Assembly: GCA_043767025.1 (NCBI GenBank)
Contig: JAYUHK010000113.1
Location: 1-5,187 of the forward strand
Direction: 5' to 3'
DNA from: JAYUHK01 sp043767025
GTDB lineage: Bacteria > Bacteroidota > Bacteroidia > Chitinophagales > Saprospiraceae
DNA: 5,187 bases
Part shown: positions 1 through 5,187 of the stretch, one piece after another
Numbering within the stretch: the stretch's first letter is position 1
Layout of the letters: each line of letters starts with the position of its first letter
Position numbers and translations under genes: made by a program
The notes under the pieces: model-generated
What the model saw: only the letters and a program-made list of their open reading frames with translations
Told to the model about the DNA's origin: nothing
Databases searched by the model: none

Positions 1-61
1 ACTTATGGTATAATTTAGTATAAATCCTTGATAGTTAGGAACTTATGGTTAGTCATACCAT
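1..61. repeat. Short direct and inverted repeats in the left intergenic edge
   Basis: The 9-mer ACTTATGGT occurs at 1-9 and again at 41-49. The 7-mer ATGGTAT at 5-11 is the reverse complement of 55-61, and 45-49 can also pair with 57-61 to give a small hairpin with a 7-nt loop. All frames here carry stops, so I read 1-96 as non-coding. The hairpin lies downstream of the minus-strand surface-protein gene (stop at 97-99), but no T-run follows it on that strand, so it is not a convincing terminator. The repeats are seen directly; their function is unknown and chance is possible in AT-rich DNA. Confidence 0.3.
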
Positions 62-96
62 GAATAAAATTCGTTTATATTTGTCTTATTACTTAC

Positions 97-1506
97 TTAT
101 TTCAAAATACTAACATCACCCGAAAGGACATCGTTGATAACTTCGCCGTTGGAGCGTGTGTATTCGTACTCCAGCGACCACACATAAACTCCCGCTCCGA
201 GAGGCTGCCCTCTAAACGTGCCGTCCCAACGAGCAATCTGTCCGTCCGCTGCCGATGTCGCATACAAAAGAACGCCCCATCGGTCGAATACCTGAAAACG
301 ATGGATTCGGTGTGGAAAATCACACTGGATATAATATTCTAATTCGTCGTTGATGCCGTCGCTGTTGGGTGAAAACGCAGACGGAACATAAATACGACAT
401 TCACAGACTTTGCTCGTCACGTCGAAGTCGTGACGCCAAGTTTTGCAGCGATTCCGAACTTCTAATCCATAATATCCACCTTTGCTGATGATTTTTTGGT
501 TTGACGTGTCGCCGTCCGACCATCGATAATCGTTGATAGTTGGTAGCTTGATATTCAGCTTTTCGCCTTTGCAAAGCAGGGTGTCGTTGGGTAAAAAACG
601 AAGCCAGTCGTCTTGTTGGGTATCTACTACCACGACCGTATCGGACACGCTGCATTTGTCTATGGTCACGGTCACGATGTAACGCCCCGCTTGACTGACA
701 ACGATGCTGCTATCGGTCGAGCCGTTGCTCCACCGATAAGTCGCATCTAAAAATTTCTTTCCCAGCTCCACACGCTCGCCTGCGCAGAGCAGCACAGTAT
801 CTGGCACAACGTCAAATTCATACACCCCTACGTCATCTATGTAGAGATAGGAAAATATAAATTCTGTTGGAGATTTTAGAACCTCCGCATCTTTTCTGAA
901 GTTGCCTAAAAGTATAAATTTCTCTGTTCCTTTGGCTTTGTATAATCCACAAATATGTGTCCAAGCACTTGTATCTTTTATAACAATATTTCTATTTTCT
1001 ACAACAGGCTCATAATTGGGGACACTCCAAGGTGGCATGAACTCATAGCGATACTTGTAGAGAGTATCACTAACTGCAATGCCAACCGCGTCTGCCGCTT
1101 GAAGAATATCTGCGCCTTTATAAACAGCAGGTATTGCGAAAAAATCAAGAAAATATTTTTTATTTTTTTGCATCGGACTATTTAACTCTACCTGAAAAAT
1201 TTCTCTAAAATTATTCTGGTCATACTGGATTATACCGAAATAGCCTATTCCAGAATGTGCAGGACGACAAACATATAACCCCGTACAAGGGACGCTACAG
1301 CAAGTAGCGGAAAAACACCCATTATAAATATCAGGAGATTGGCAGGCTACTTTCCACGGAAAAGCTAAATCAACTGTTAGGTTCGTCGAATCGCAAGAGC
1401 CACTTTTTAATACTTCAAAAGATGGATTAGGAACTAAATTGGTTTGAGCAAAAGAGGAGAAGAAAAAAAAGAGCAGGCATACGAATAAAAAAAATACCTT
1501 TTTCAT
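97..1506 (-). CDS. Secreted modular surface protein with T9SS type-B sorting domain (gliding motility-associated C-terminal domain)
   Basis: This is a 469-residue exported protein. Residues 1-21 form a Sec signal peptide: MKK, a Phe/Leu-rich core, then a likely cut after FAQ. Residues 23-228 form an N-terminal domain opening with NLVPNPSFE, a common start of Bacteroidota surface proteins, with a cysteine-rich stretch (C55, C64, C69, C70, C74, C80). Two similar Ig/PKD-like repeats follow at about 236-295 and 307-362; each has an LLCxGE start, a YRWSxGxT core and a GxY strand. Residues 370-469 match the CHU_C type-B T9SS sorting domain: the FSPNSDGINDE motif (378-388), the VFDRWG motif (406-411), WDGTFRGQPLGAGVYVW (427-443) and a terminal GDVSILK. 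By family knowledge the protein should cross the outer membrane through T9SS and stay at the surface or be released. Its ligand is unknown; adhesion or matrix function is inference. The ATG at 1506 is fixed by the signal peptide. Base composition changes sharply near 840, at the boundary between the N-terminal domain and the repeats. No catalytic motif was seen. Confidence 0.93.
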   Translation of the reverse strand: MKKVFFLFVCLLFFFFSSFAQTNLVPNPSFEVLKSGSCDSTNLTVDLAFPWKVACQSPDIYNGCFSATCCSVPCTGLYVCRPAHSGIGYFGIIQYDQNNFREIFQVELNSPMQKNKKYFLDFFAIPAVYKGADILQAADAVGIAVSDTLYKYRYEFMPPWSVPNYEPVVENRNIVIKDTSAWTHICGLYKAKGTEKFILLGNFRKDAEVLKSPTEFIFSYLYIDDVGVYEFDVVPDTVLLCAGERVELGKKFLDATYRWSNGSTDSSIVVSQAGRYIVTVTIDKCSVSDTVVVVDTQQDDWLRFLPNDTLLCKGEKLNIKLPTINDYRWSDGDTSNQKIISKGGYYGLEVRNRCKTWRHDFDVTSKVCECRIYVPSAFSPNSDGINDELEYYIQCDFPHRIHRFQVFDRWGVLLYATSAADGQIARWDGTFRGQPLGAGVYVWSLEYEYTRSNGEVINDVLSGDVSILK

Positions 1507-1519
1507 CGTAAAAGAAGTT

Positions 1520-1559
1520 AAAAAAAAATCCTGTATGCCTACCGCTCAAGCACACAGGA
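1520..1559 (-). terminator. Terminator-shaped hairpin plus T9 in the leader of the T9SS surface-protein gene
   Basis: Read on the minus strand, 1559-1547 pairs with 1541-1529 over 13 positions (ten Watson-Crick pairs and three G-U pairs), closing a 5-nt AGCGG loop at 1546-1542. Nine consecutive T follow at 1528-1520. This is the form of an intrinsic terminator. It points toward the surface-protein gene and ends 13 nt before its ATG, and no minus-strand gene lies between it and the promoter candidate at 1594-1625. It could be a transcription attenuator, the end of a small leader RNA of about 65 nt, or a leftover terminator of a lost gene. The structure is seen in the sequence; the regulatory role is inferred. 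Confidence 0.55.
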
Positions 1560-1593
1560 CTCTTTGGGTTACAGAATAAAAGTACGTCTATTA

Positions 1594-1625
1594 CAAAATA
1601 ACAAGTTTTATTTTACATATCCAAA
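1594..1625 (-). promoter_or_regulatory. Candidate Bacteroidota-type promoter for the T9SS surface-protein gene
   Basis: On the minus strand TTTG (1625-1622) is followed after 20 nt by TTATTTTG (1601-1594). The Bacteroidota consensus is TTTG at about -33 and TAnnTTTG at about -7, separated by roughly 19-23 nt. The -33 element matches fully and the -7 element matches five of six fixed positions. Transcription would begin near 1588, giving a leader of about 80 nt that contains the terminator-shaped hairpin. The region is very AT-rich, so a chance match is possible. Confidence 0.4.
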
Positions 1626-1648
1626 TTTTTGTTAATTTTTTTCTAAAA

Positions 1649-1741
1649 AATAATTTTTTCGACAAATTAGCTCGCACCGACTTGTTGCGACAGCAGATAC
1701 GGAGCGGCAAAAGTGCAGCCGAAATCGAAGCCACTTGGCAG
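1649..1741 (+). pseudogene. Relic of the C-terminal end of a DUF1343/NamZ-like exo-beta-N-acetylmuramidase gene
   Basis: The plus-strand frame through 1649-1741 reads NNFFDKLARTDLLRQQIR then SGKSAAEIEATWQ. From memory of the family, this resembles the C-terminal segment of DUF1343/NamZ proteins: FFDKLAG-T, a LRxQI helix, GKSxEEI and a SWQ motif, which normally precede a final segment ending near YLLY. The roughly 350 upstream residues with the catalytic domain are missing; upstream DNA is very AT-rich and the frame hits a stop at 1577-1579. After TWQ the frame runs on to a stop at 1910-1912 without the expected ending. A one-base shift near 1741 gives ADWS and then a stop, which suggests frameshift decay. 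The patch is richer in G and C than the DNA on both sides. NamZ enzymes take part in peptidoglycan turnover; this fragment cannot be active. The match rests on about 30 residues, so confidence is moderate. Confidence 0.5.
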
Positions 1742-1967
1742 CTGATTGGAGTTAAAAATCAAATAACCACACAGATAACCTCGAAATTGAAATTAAAGCA
1801 TCTCGTCAAGCCTCGAATATATCTCGTGTGGCTCTGTCGAGATGACACACAAACCCATATAGAACCAAAACTTGACTGTCTTATTTTTCTCATTTCTCAA
1901 ATACATTTCTGATATTGCGGATAATAATTGCGTCATTTTTTCGTTTCTTCTCAAATATTTCTAATTT
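1742..1967. other. AT-rich spacer upstream of the lipoprotein gene
   Basis: I see no gene here. A weak inverted repeat pairs CATCTCG (1799-1805) with CGAGATG (1838-1844) around a 32-nt gap, with no T-run after it. The plus-strand frame stays open from the relic to a stop at 1910-1912, but its translation is low-quality and resembles nothing I know. No TTTG / TAnnTTTG pair with acceptable spacing was found for the lipoprotein gene: partial -7 matches at 1882-1889 and 1902-1909 lack a -33 partner. Confidence 0.5.
1894..1957 (+). repeat. 10-bp direct repeat in front of the lipoprotein gene
   Basis: TTCTCAAATA occurs at 1894-1903 and 1948-1957, a 54-bp offset, and both copies are followed by TTTCT (with two extra bases in the first). 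The second copy ends 10 nt before the lipoprotein ATG. It could be a pair of regulator sites or a small duplication. The bases are AT-rich, so coincidence is not excluded. Confidence 0.3.
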
Positions 1968-2576
1968 ATGTTTCAAAAAATATTCCTTTTTTTCGCTTTC
2001 GCAATTCCTTTTTTCGCCTGCCAAGCACCCAAAAAAGTAAGTACAGTCGCCAACCCGAACTGCTCGACCCTTGCGACAGTGCAAGATTTTTCTAAAACCA
2101 AAAATGGCTGTGGCTTGCTTTTAATCACTTCCAGTGGAGAAAAATTCCTGCCCCTCGCGCCGCTTTCCGCAGATACGTCGTTCCATTTGAGGGCTGGACA
2201 GAAAGTGCGTTTTGGCTTTCAGCCTCTAAAAGGCGTGCGGACGACCTGCGGGATCGAAACTTCACAAGTAAAAATTACTTGCATAGAGGAGGTTTTGGAC
2301 AAAAAATCCGCGCCCGACAAGAGTACGCCTCTCAAAAAAGAGTGTGTCAAGACCGACCGCGCCATAGACGTGGATTGGATGGACAACCTGATTCAGAAAA
2401 TAAAACCCCGCCAAATACAGCGTTTTGCATATCGGACGGACGGCTGGGCATATATTTTCAAAACAGACAAAATGATACTGATGTACGACTGTCAAGGAAA
2501 TCTGGTTTGTACGGGTGCGGAGTGCGTGAAGCAAGTCGAAAAAGTAGATGCTGGCGAAGTCGTGTACCAAAAATAG
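1968..2576 (+). CDS. Two-domain cysteine-rich lipoprotein, function unknown
   Basis: The product has 202 residues. Residues 1-17 form a short Phe-rich signal peptide ending in the lipobox-like FFAC, so C18 should be the lipidated cysteine. The next residues, QAPKK, lack the acidic surface-export signal known from some Bacteroidota, so a periplasm-facing location is more likely (inference). The first half (about 30-108, with C32, C48, C94, C105) has the pattern CGLLL...GEKFLPL...GQKVRFGF...VKITCIE, which recalls small beta-rich domains common in Bacteroidota lipoproteins. The second half (about 126-190, with C126, C175, C181, C186) has WMDNLIQKI, a FAYRTDGWAYIF strand pair and YDCQGNLVC, resembling the DUF6970-type family. 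The eight cysteines, four per half, suggest disulfides in an oxidising compartment. The ATG is fixed by the signal peptide; no Shine-Dalgarno is seen, as usual in this phylum. The gene stands alone on the plus strand and converges on ribD. No catalytic residues are recognised. Confidence 0.8.
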   Translation: MFQKIFLFFAFAIPFFACQAPKKVSTVANPNCSTLATVQDFSKTKNGCGLLLITSSGEKFLPLAPLSADTSFHLRAGQKVRFGFQPLKGVRTTCGIETSQVKITCIEEVLDKKSAPDKSTPLKKECVKTDRAIDVDWMDNLIQKIKPRQIQRFAYRTDGWAYIFKTDKMILMYDCQGNLVCTGAECVKQVEKVDAGEVVYQK

Positions 2577-2592
2577 GCTTTGTTTGGCTTGA

Positions 2593-3642
2593 TTATTTGC
2601 TAAAATTATTAGTCAAAATAGTACATTCGTTGTCGGCGATTTTAAATTTGTGCAACAAATGACCTGTCACGTTTGGAGCTAAAACGTTATTATTTTTATC
2701 CATAAAATTACTACTAAAAATCCGTGTTTCGTCCCACAAATTTTGGTCAATGAACTGCTGCAACGTAAAAGCTCCACCTTCTACGAGCAACGAAGTAATC
2801 TGCCTTTTTCCCAATTCGGAAAATAAATTTTCGAGCAATTTTTCATCGAAATCGAGGTTTAGAACTTCGGTATTCGAAGGCAAATTACTTGTATTCCGAG
2901 AAGCGGTTATCAGTAAATTCTTTTCATTATCTTGAAATATTTTAGACTTAAATAATTGATTATCAATATTTTGAATAATCACAATGCGAAGCGGATTTTT
3001 TCCAAAATAAAAGCGATTGGTCAGTTGCGGATTGTCCAAGCGGAGTGTTTTTGAACCTATCAAAATCGCATCAACTTCGCTGCGCCACTTGTGAGAAAGC
3101 CGTTTGGTGTAGTCGTTGGAGATATTTACGGTTTGCTTGTTACTGCCCATTTTTTGGTCTTCGGTGCGAGCAAATTTTAGGATAACAAAAGGTTTTTGTT
3201 GCTGCACAAAATGATTTCGGTATTTAGATACCTCACGGGCGGCTTCCAAAAATATTTCGACCACTTCTACCCCTGCGTTGCGAAGTATTTGCACTCCTTT
3301 TCCATTGACTGTCAATGTTTTATCTATCGCAGCGATGACAACTTTTTTGATGGCGGAGCGAAGAATTAAGTCGGTGCAAGGCGGTGTTTTTCCAAAAATA
3401 CAACAAGGTTCTAATGTCACGTAAAGCGTAGAAAATGGAATTTTTTCTCGATTTTTATCCGCCACAGATGCCAACGCATTTACTTCTGCGTGCGCTCCGC
3501 CGTACCGTGAGTGCCAGCCTTCGCCGATAATCTGATTTTGATAAACCAATACCGCTCCGACCATCGGATTGGGACTAACTTTGCCCTCTCCTAGCCGAGC
3601 AAGTTGGATAGCACGATGAATAAAAAGCTCGTCGTCCGTCAT
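2593..3642 (-). CDS. ribD: Bifunctional riboflavin biosynthesis protein RibD (deaminase / 5-amino-6-(5-phosphoribosylamino)uracil reductase)
   Basis: RibD deaminates 2,5-diamino-6-ribosylamino-4(3H)-pyrimidinone 5'-phosphate and then reduces the ribosyl group with NADPH, in the cytosol. The ATG at 3642 gives 349 residues, a normal length. The frame can be extended to a TTG at 3696, but those 18 residues are not family-like, whereas the ATG gives the usual start before HRAIQLA. The deaminase domain (1-145) has SPNPMVGAV (23-31), the zinc and catalytic HAE (51-53), and the zinc ligands C80 and C89 in PCCIFGKTPPC. The reductase domain (about 151-345) shows PFVILKFA (151-158), SEVDAILIGSKT (188-199), DNPQLTNR (203-210) and the substrate-site VEGG (287-290). 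Two usually conserved spots differ: the DG after the first strand is DQ (162-163), and IVID is IVII (220-223). The gene follows the PhoD-like gene by 57 bp on the same strand and may share its transcript. No FMN riboswitch is visible. Confidence 0.95.
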   Translation of the reverse strand: MTDDELFIHRAIQLARLGEGKVSPNPMVGAVLVYQNQIIGEGWHSRYGGAHAEVNALASVADKNREKIPFSTLYVTLEPCCIFGKTPPCTDLILRSAIKKVVIAAIDKTLTVNGKGVQILRNAGVEVVEIFLEAAREVSKYRNHFVQQQKPFVILKFARTEDQKMGSNKQTVNISNDYTKRLSHKWRSEVDAILIGSKTLRLDNPQLTNRFYFGKNPLRIVIIQNIDNQLFKSKIFQDNEKNLLITASRNTSNLPSNTEVLNLDFDEKLLENLFSELGKRQITSLLVEGGAFTLQQFIDQNLWDETRIFSSNFMDKNNNVLAPNVTGHLLHKFKIADNECTILTNNFSK

Positions 3643-3699
3643 CTTATAATTTACTTTTGCTGCGAAATAAATAACTAATAATTTACAAAAAACCAAATA

Positions 3700-5058
3700 T
3701 TATTTCAAATCGTTTTCAGTAACAGAAAATTCTTTTTGTTTTTCACCTTTTATGTCCAAAAATTCTGCCGTTAATTTTCTTTTGCCTTTCTCTCCAGAAA
3801 TGCTAATTTTGGTAAAATTATTTGCTTCCAAAAGTGTATTTGGCACTCTCGAGGCATTGTTTTTTTCCTCATCTTTCACAAATCCTACGCCCGCCGTGAG
3901 CGACGACGAAGTGACATCGTAGAGCGGATATTTTCCTTTCCGCTCTAATTTGATGACTTCGGAATGGTGTCGGTCGCCTGTCAAAAAAATGATTCCTTTG
4001 GGGTTTGTGACATCTAAAAAATTCATCAACTCTTGATATTCAAACGGATATTGCTTCAAGCATTCGTATTTGGAGTAAGGATTGAGGACTTGACTTCCTG
4101 TGACGATAAATTTGAAAGCAGCTTTGCTACCCAAAATTCCATTCTTCAACCAGTCCATTTGAGCCTTTCCAAACATCTTTTTGTCCGCATTGAGCATACC
4201 ATTGATGCTGTCTGGTAGTTCATCGTTGCTGCGAAACCATCTGTTGTCTAACAAAAAAAACTCACAATCGCCGTGTGTGAACTTGCTATAAATTCCCTCA
4301 TTTTGTTCGCCATAACTTTGTTCGCACCAATAATCTATAAATTTTTTTCGACTTACTTGTTTGAGTGGAAATGTTTTGTCGGCATCGTTGTTGCCATAAT
4401 CGTGGTCGTCCCAGATAGCGTGATGCGGCATAGCGGCTAAAAATTTTGTCAAATCAGGTGCGGCACGGTCGTGCGAATAGCGATAAGCAATGCCATAAGC
4501 GGAGCTGTAATCGGCTTCTCGAAGGTAGGTGTTGTCACCCAACCAAAGCATAAAATCGGCTGAAACCTTCGCCATTGCGCCAAAAATAGCGGGCGAGTTG
4601 CCGTAAGGTTTTCCCGGACGGTCGTATTCAGCTTCATTTAGGTAAGCACATGAGCCAGTTAAAAACGAAAAATCTGGCGCGGGTTTTCGGAACTCCCAAA
4701 GCTCTCGAGTTTTGAAAATAGTTTTGTAAGAAAAAATGACAGGCTGCTCGTCGAGTGTGATGGCGTACTCATATTGTGTGTTGGGCTTCAAGTCAGTCAG
4801 CTCTATTTTAACGGGATTGAAATCTAAAAAAAGCTCTCCCATCCAAAATTTACTCTTCACAAAGGTAGGATTTGCAGACTCCCAATATTTGAGTTCGACC
4901 GATTGTACTTCATTTCCTACTTCCAACCAAATCATTGCGGAGCGGTGCTGGATTGCTCCGAGCATCGGACCCGACACCAAGCCATTGAGCGAAGATTGAG
5001 CGGGAAGTAAAAATACAAAAAAATGTAAAATTGTGACGAATAGTGTTATTTTTTTCAT
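3700..5058 (-). CDS. Secreted PhoD-like metallophosphatase (alkaline phosphatase D family)
   Basis: The 452-residue product starts with a Sec-type signal peptide (MKK, hydrophobic core, likely cut after LLPAQ at about 21). There is no twin-arginine motif, unlike Bacillus PhoD, and no lipobox. Residues about 26-115 form the N-terminal Fn3-like PhoD domain (GLVSGPMLG, SAMIWLE, LTDLKPNTQYEYAI). The metallophosphatase domain covers about 130-440: GSCAY (135-139, including the family metal-ligand Cys), LGDNTY (173-178), IWDDHDYGNND (215-225), DNRW (271-274), GSQVLNP (321-327) and LTGDRHHSEV (359-368). These are the metal and active-site motifs of the family, so activity is expected. PhoD enzymes hydrolyse phosphodiesters and monoesters outside the cytoplasm; the substrate here (teichoic acid, phospholipid or nucleotide) cannot be told. 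The ATG at 5058 is fixed by the signal peptide, preceded by AT-rich DNA with no Shine-Dalgarno. It is upstream of ribD on the same strand; secretion argues against a role in riboflavin synthesis. Confidence 0.92.
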   Translation of the reverse strand: MKKITLFVTILHFFVFLLPAQSSLNGLVSGPMLGAIQHRSAMIWLEVGNEVQSVELKYWESANPTFVKSKFWMGELFLDFNPVKIELTDLKPNTQYEYAITLDEQPVIFSYKTIFKTRELWEFRKPAPDFSFLTGSCAYLNEAEYDRPGKPYGNSPAIFGAMAKVSADFMLWLGDNTYLREADYSSAYGIAYRYSHDRAAPDLTKFLAAMPHHAIWDDHDYGNNDADKTFPLKQVSRKKFIDYWCEQSYGEQNEGIYSKFTHGDCEFFLLDNRWFRSNDELPDSINGMLNADKKMFGKAQMDWLKNGILGSKAAFKFIVTGSQVLNPYSKYECLKQYPFEYQELMNFLDVTNPKGIIFLTGDRHHSEVIKLERKGKYPLYDVTSSSLTAGVGFVKDEEKNNASRVPNTLLEANNFTKISISGEKGKRKLTAEFLDIKGEKQKEFSVTENDLK

Positions 5059-5117
5059 AAATAGTTTTTTTTAGAAATATTATTACAAACTGATGTTACG
5101 CAGAAACATTTTGACTG

Positions 5118-5129
5118 GCTCATTTGAGC
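5118..5129. repeat. 12-bp palindrome upstream of the PhoD-like gene
   Basis: GCTCA (5118-5122), TT, TGAGC (5125-5129) is a perfect inverted repeat centred about 65 bp upstream of the phosphatase ATG. The short 2-nt gap fits a dimeric regulator site better than an RNA hairpin. No PhoB-type Pho box was recognised. A regulatory role is inference only. Confidence 0.3.
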
Positions 5130-5162
5130 TTAATTTTTGTAGCTATTTACTTGGTCTTTGTC

Positions 5163-5186
5163 ACTTTTTTTCTTGATAAAAAAAGT
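5163..5186. terminator. AT-only stem inverted repeat at the right edge, possible bidirectional terminator
   Basis: ACTTTTTTT (5163-5171) is the perfect reverse complement of AAAAAAAGT (5178-5186), with a 6-nt loop CTTGAT. On either strand the 3' arm is A-rich rather than followed by a visible U-tract, and the stem has only one G-C pair, so it would be a weak terminator. It may mark the boundary with the gene beyond the window, which cannot be seen. Confidence 0.25.
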
Positions 5187-5187
5187 A

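Noticed and set aside
1799..1844. Inverted repeat CATCTCG / CGAGATG as a terminator or structured RNA
   Set aside because: The stem is 7 bp with a 32-nt gap, has no following T-run and belongs to no evident transcript. It is likely chance.
1682..1912. 76-residue plus-strand open frame as an independent gene
   Set aside because: It would need a TTG start, its first 20 residues look like the inside of a DUF1343/NamZ C-terminus, and the rest is not protein-like. It is better explained as a decayed fragment.
2262..2662. Overlapping open frames on both strands across the lipoprotein gene
   Set aside because: They are out-of-frame shadows with no signal peptide, motif or family likeness, whereas the lipoprotein frame has a signal peptide and ordered cysteine motifs.
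3643..3696. N-terminal extension of RibD to position 3696
   Set aside because: It starts at TTG, adds 18 residues unlike RibD N-termini and would almost abut the phosphatase stop. The ATG at 3642 gives the standard family start.
5086..5093. Possible -7 element (TCAGTTTG on the minus strand) for the PhoD-like gene
   Set aside because: It matches five of six fixed positions, but there is no TTTG or TTG 19-23 nt upstream on that strand, so it is not supported as a promoter.
1..5187. Search for CRISPR, tRNA/rRNA, insertion sequence, toxin-antitoxin or phage-defence genes
   Set aside because: No regularly spaced repeats, cloverleaf-like segments, transposase motifs or paired small genes were found. 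The window is accounted for by four genes and one relic-bearing spacer.

Overview
The window looks like a piece of a Bacteroidota chromosome, possibly from the Saprospiria/Chitinophagia side, though that finer placement is a guess. The reasons are a type IX secretion (T9SS) type-B C-terminal sorting domain on a surface protein, a Bacteroidota-style small lipoprotein, AT-rich start regions without a Shine-Dalgarno sequence, and a promoter candidate of the TTTG / TAnnTTTG type used in this phylum.

Layout, left to right. Positions 1-96 are non-coding, with short repeats. Positions 97-1506 (minus) encode a secreted modular surface protein: signal peptide, N-terminal 'NPSFE'-type domain, two Ig/PKD-like repeats and a T9SS sorting domain. 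Positions 1507-1967 form a 461-bp gene-free stretch. It holds a minus-strand promoter candidate, a 13-bp hairpin followed by nine T directly in front of the surface-protein gene, and a short plus-strand coding relic that resembles the C-terminus of a DUF1343/NamZ-type exo-muramidase. Positions 1968-2576 (plus) encode a two-part cysteine-rich lipoprotein. Positions 2593-3642 (minus) encode RibD, the bifunctional riboflavin deaminase/reductase, converging on the lipoprotein gene with only 16 bp between stop codons. Positions 3700-5058 (minus) encode a secreted PhoD-like metallophosphatase. Positions 5059-5187 are its upstream region, with two short inverted repeats.

How the genes relate. The PhoD-like gene and ribD lie head to tail on the minus strand, 57 bp apart, and could be co-transcribed, but they act in different compartments (exported versus cytosolic), so no shared pathway is evident. 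The surface protein and the lipoprotein are both envelope proteins but are divergently oriented and separated by the relic-bearing spacer. I see no CRISPR array, insertion sequence, RNA gene or defence system. The window is mostly ordinary. The parts most worth a second look are the terminator-shaped leader of the T9SS gene, the sharp base-composition break inside that gene at a domain boundary, and the NamZ-like relic.
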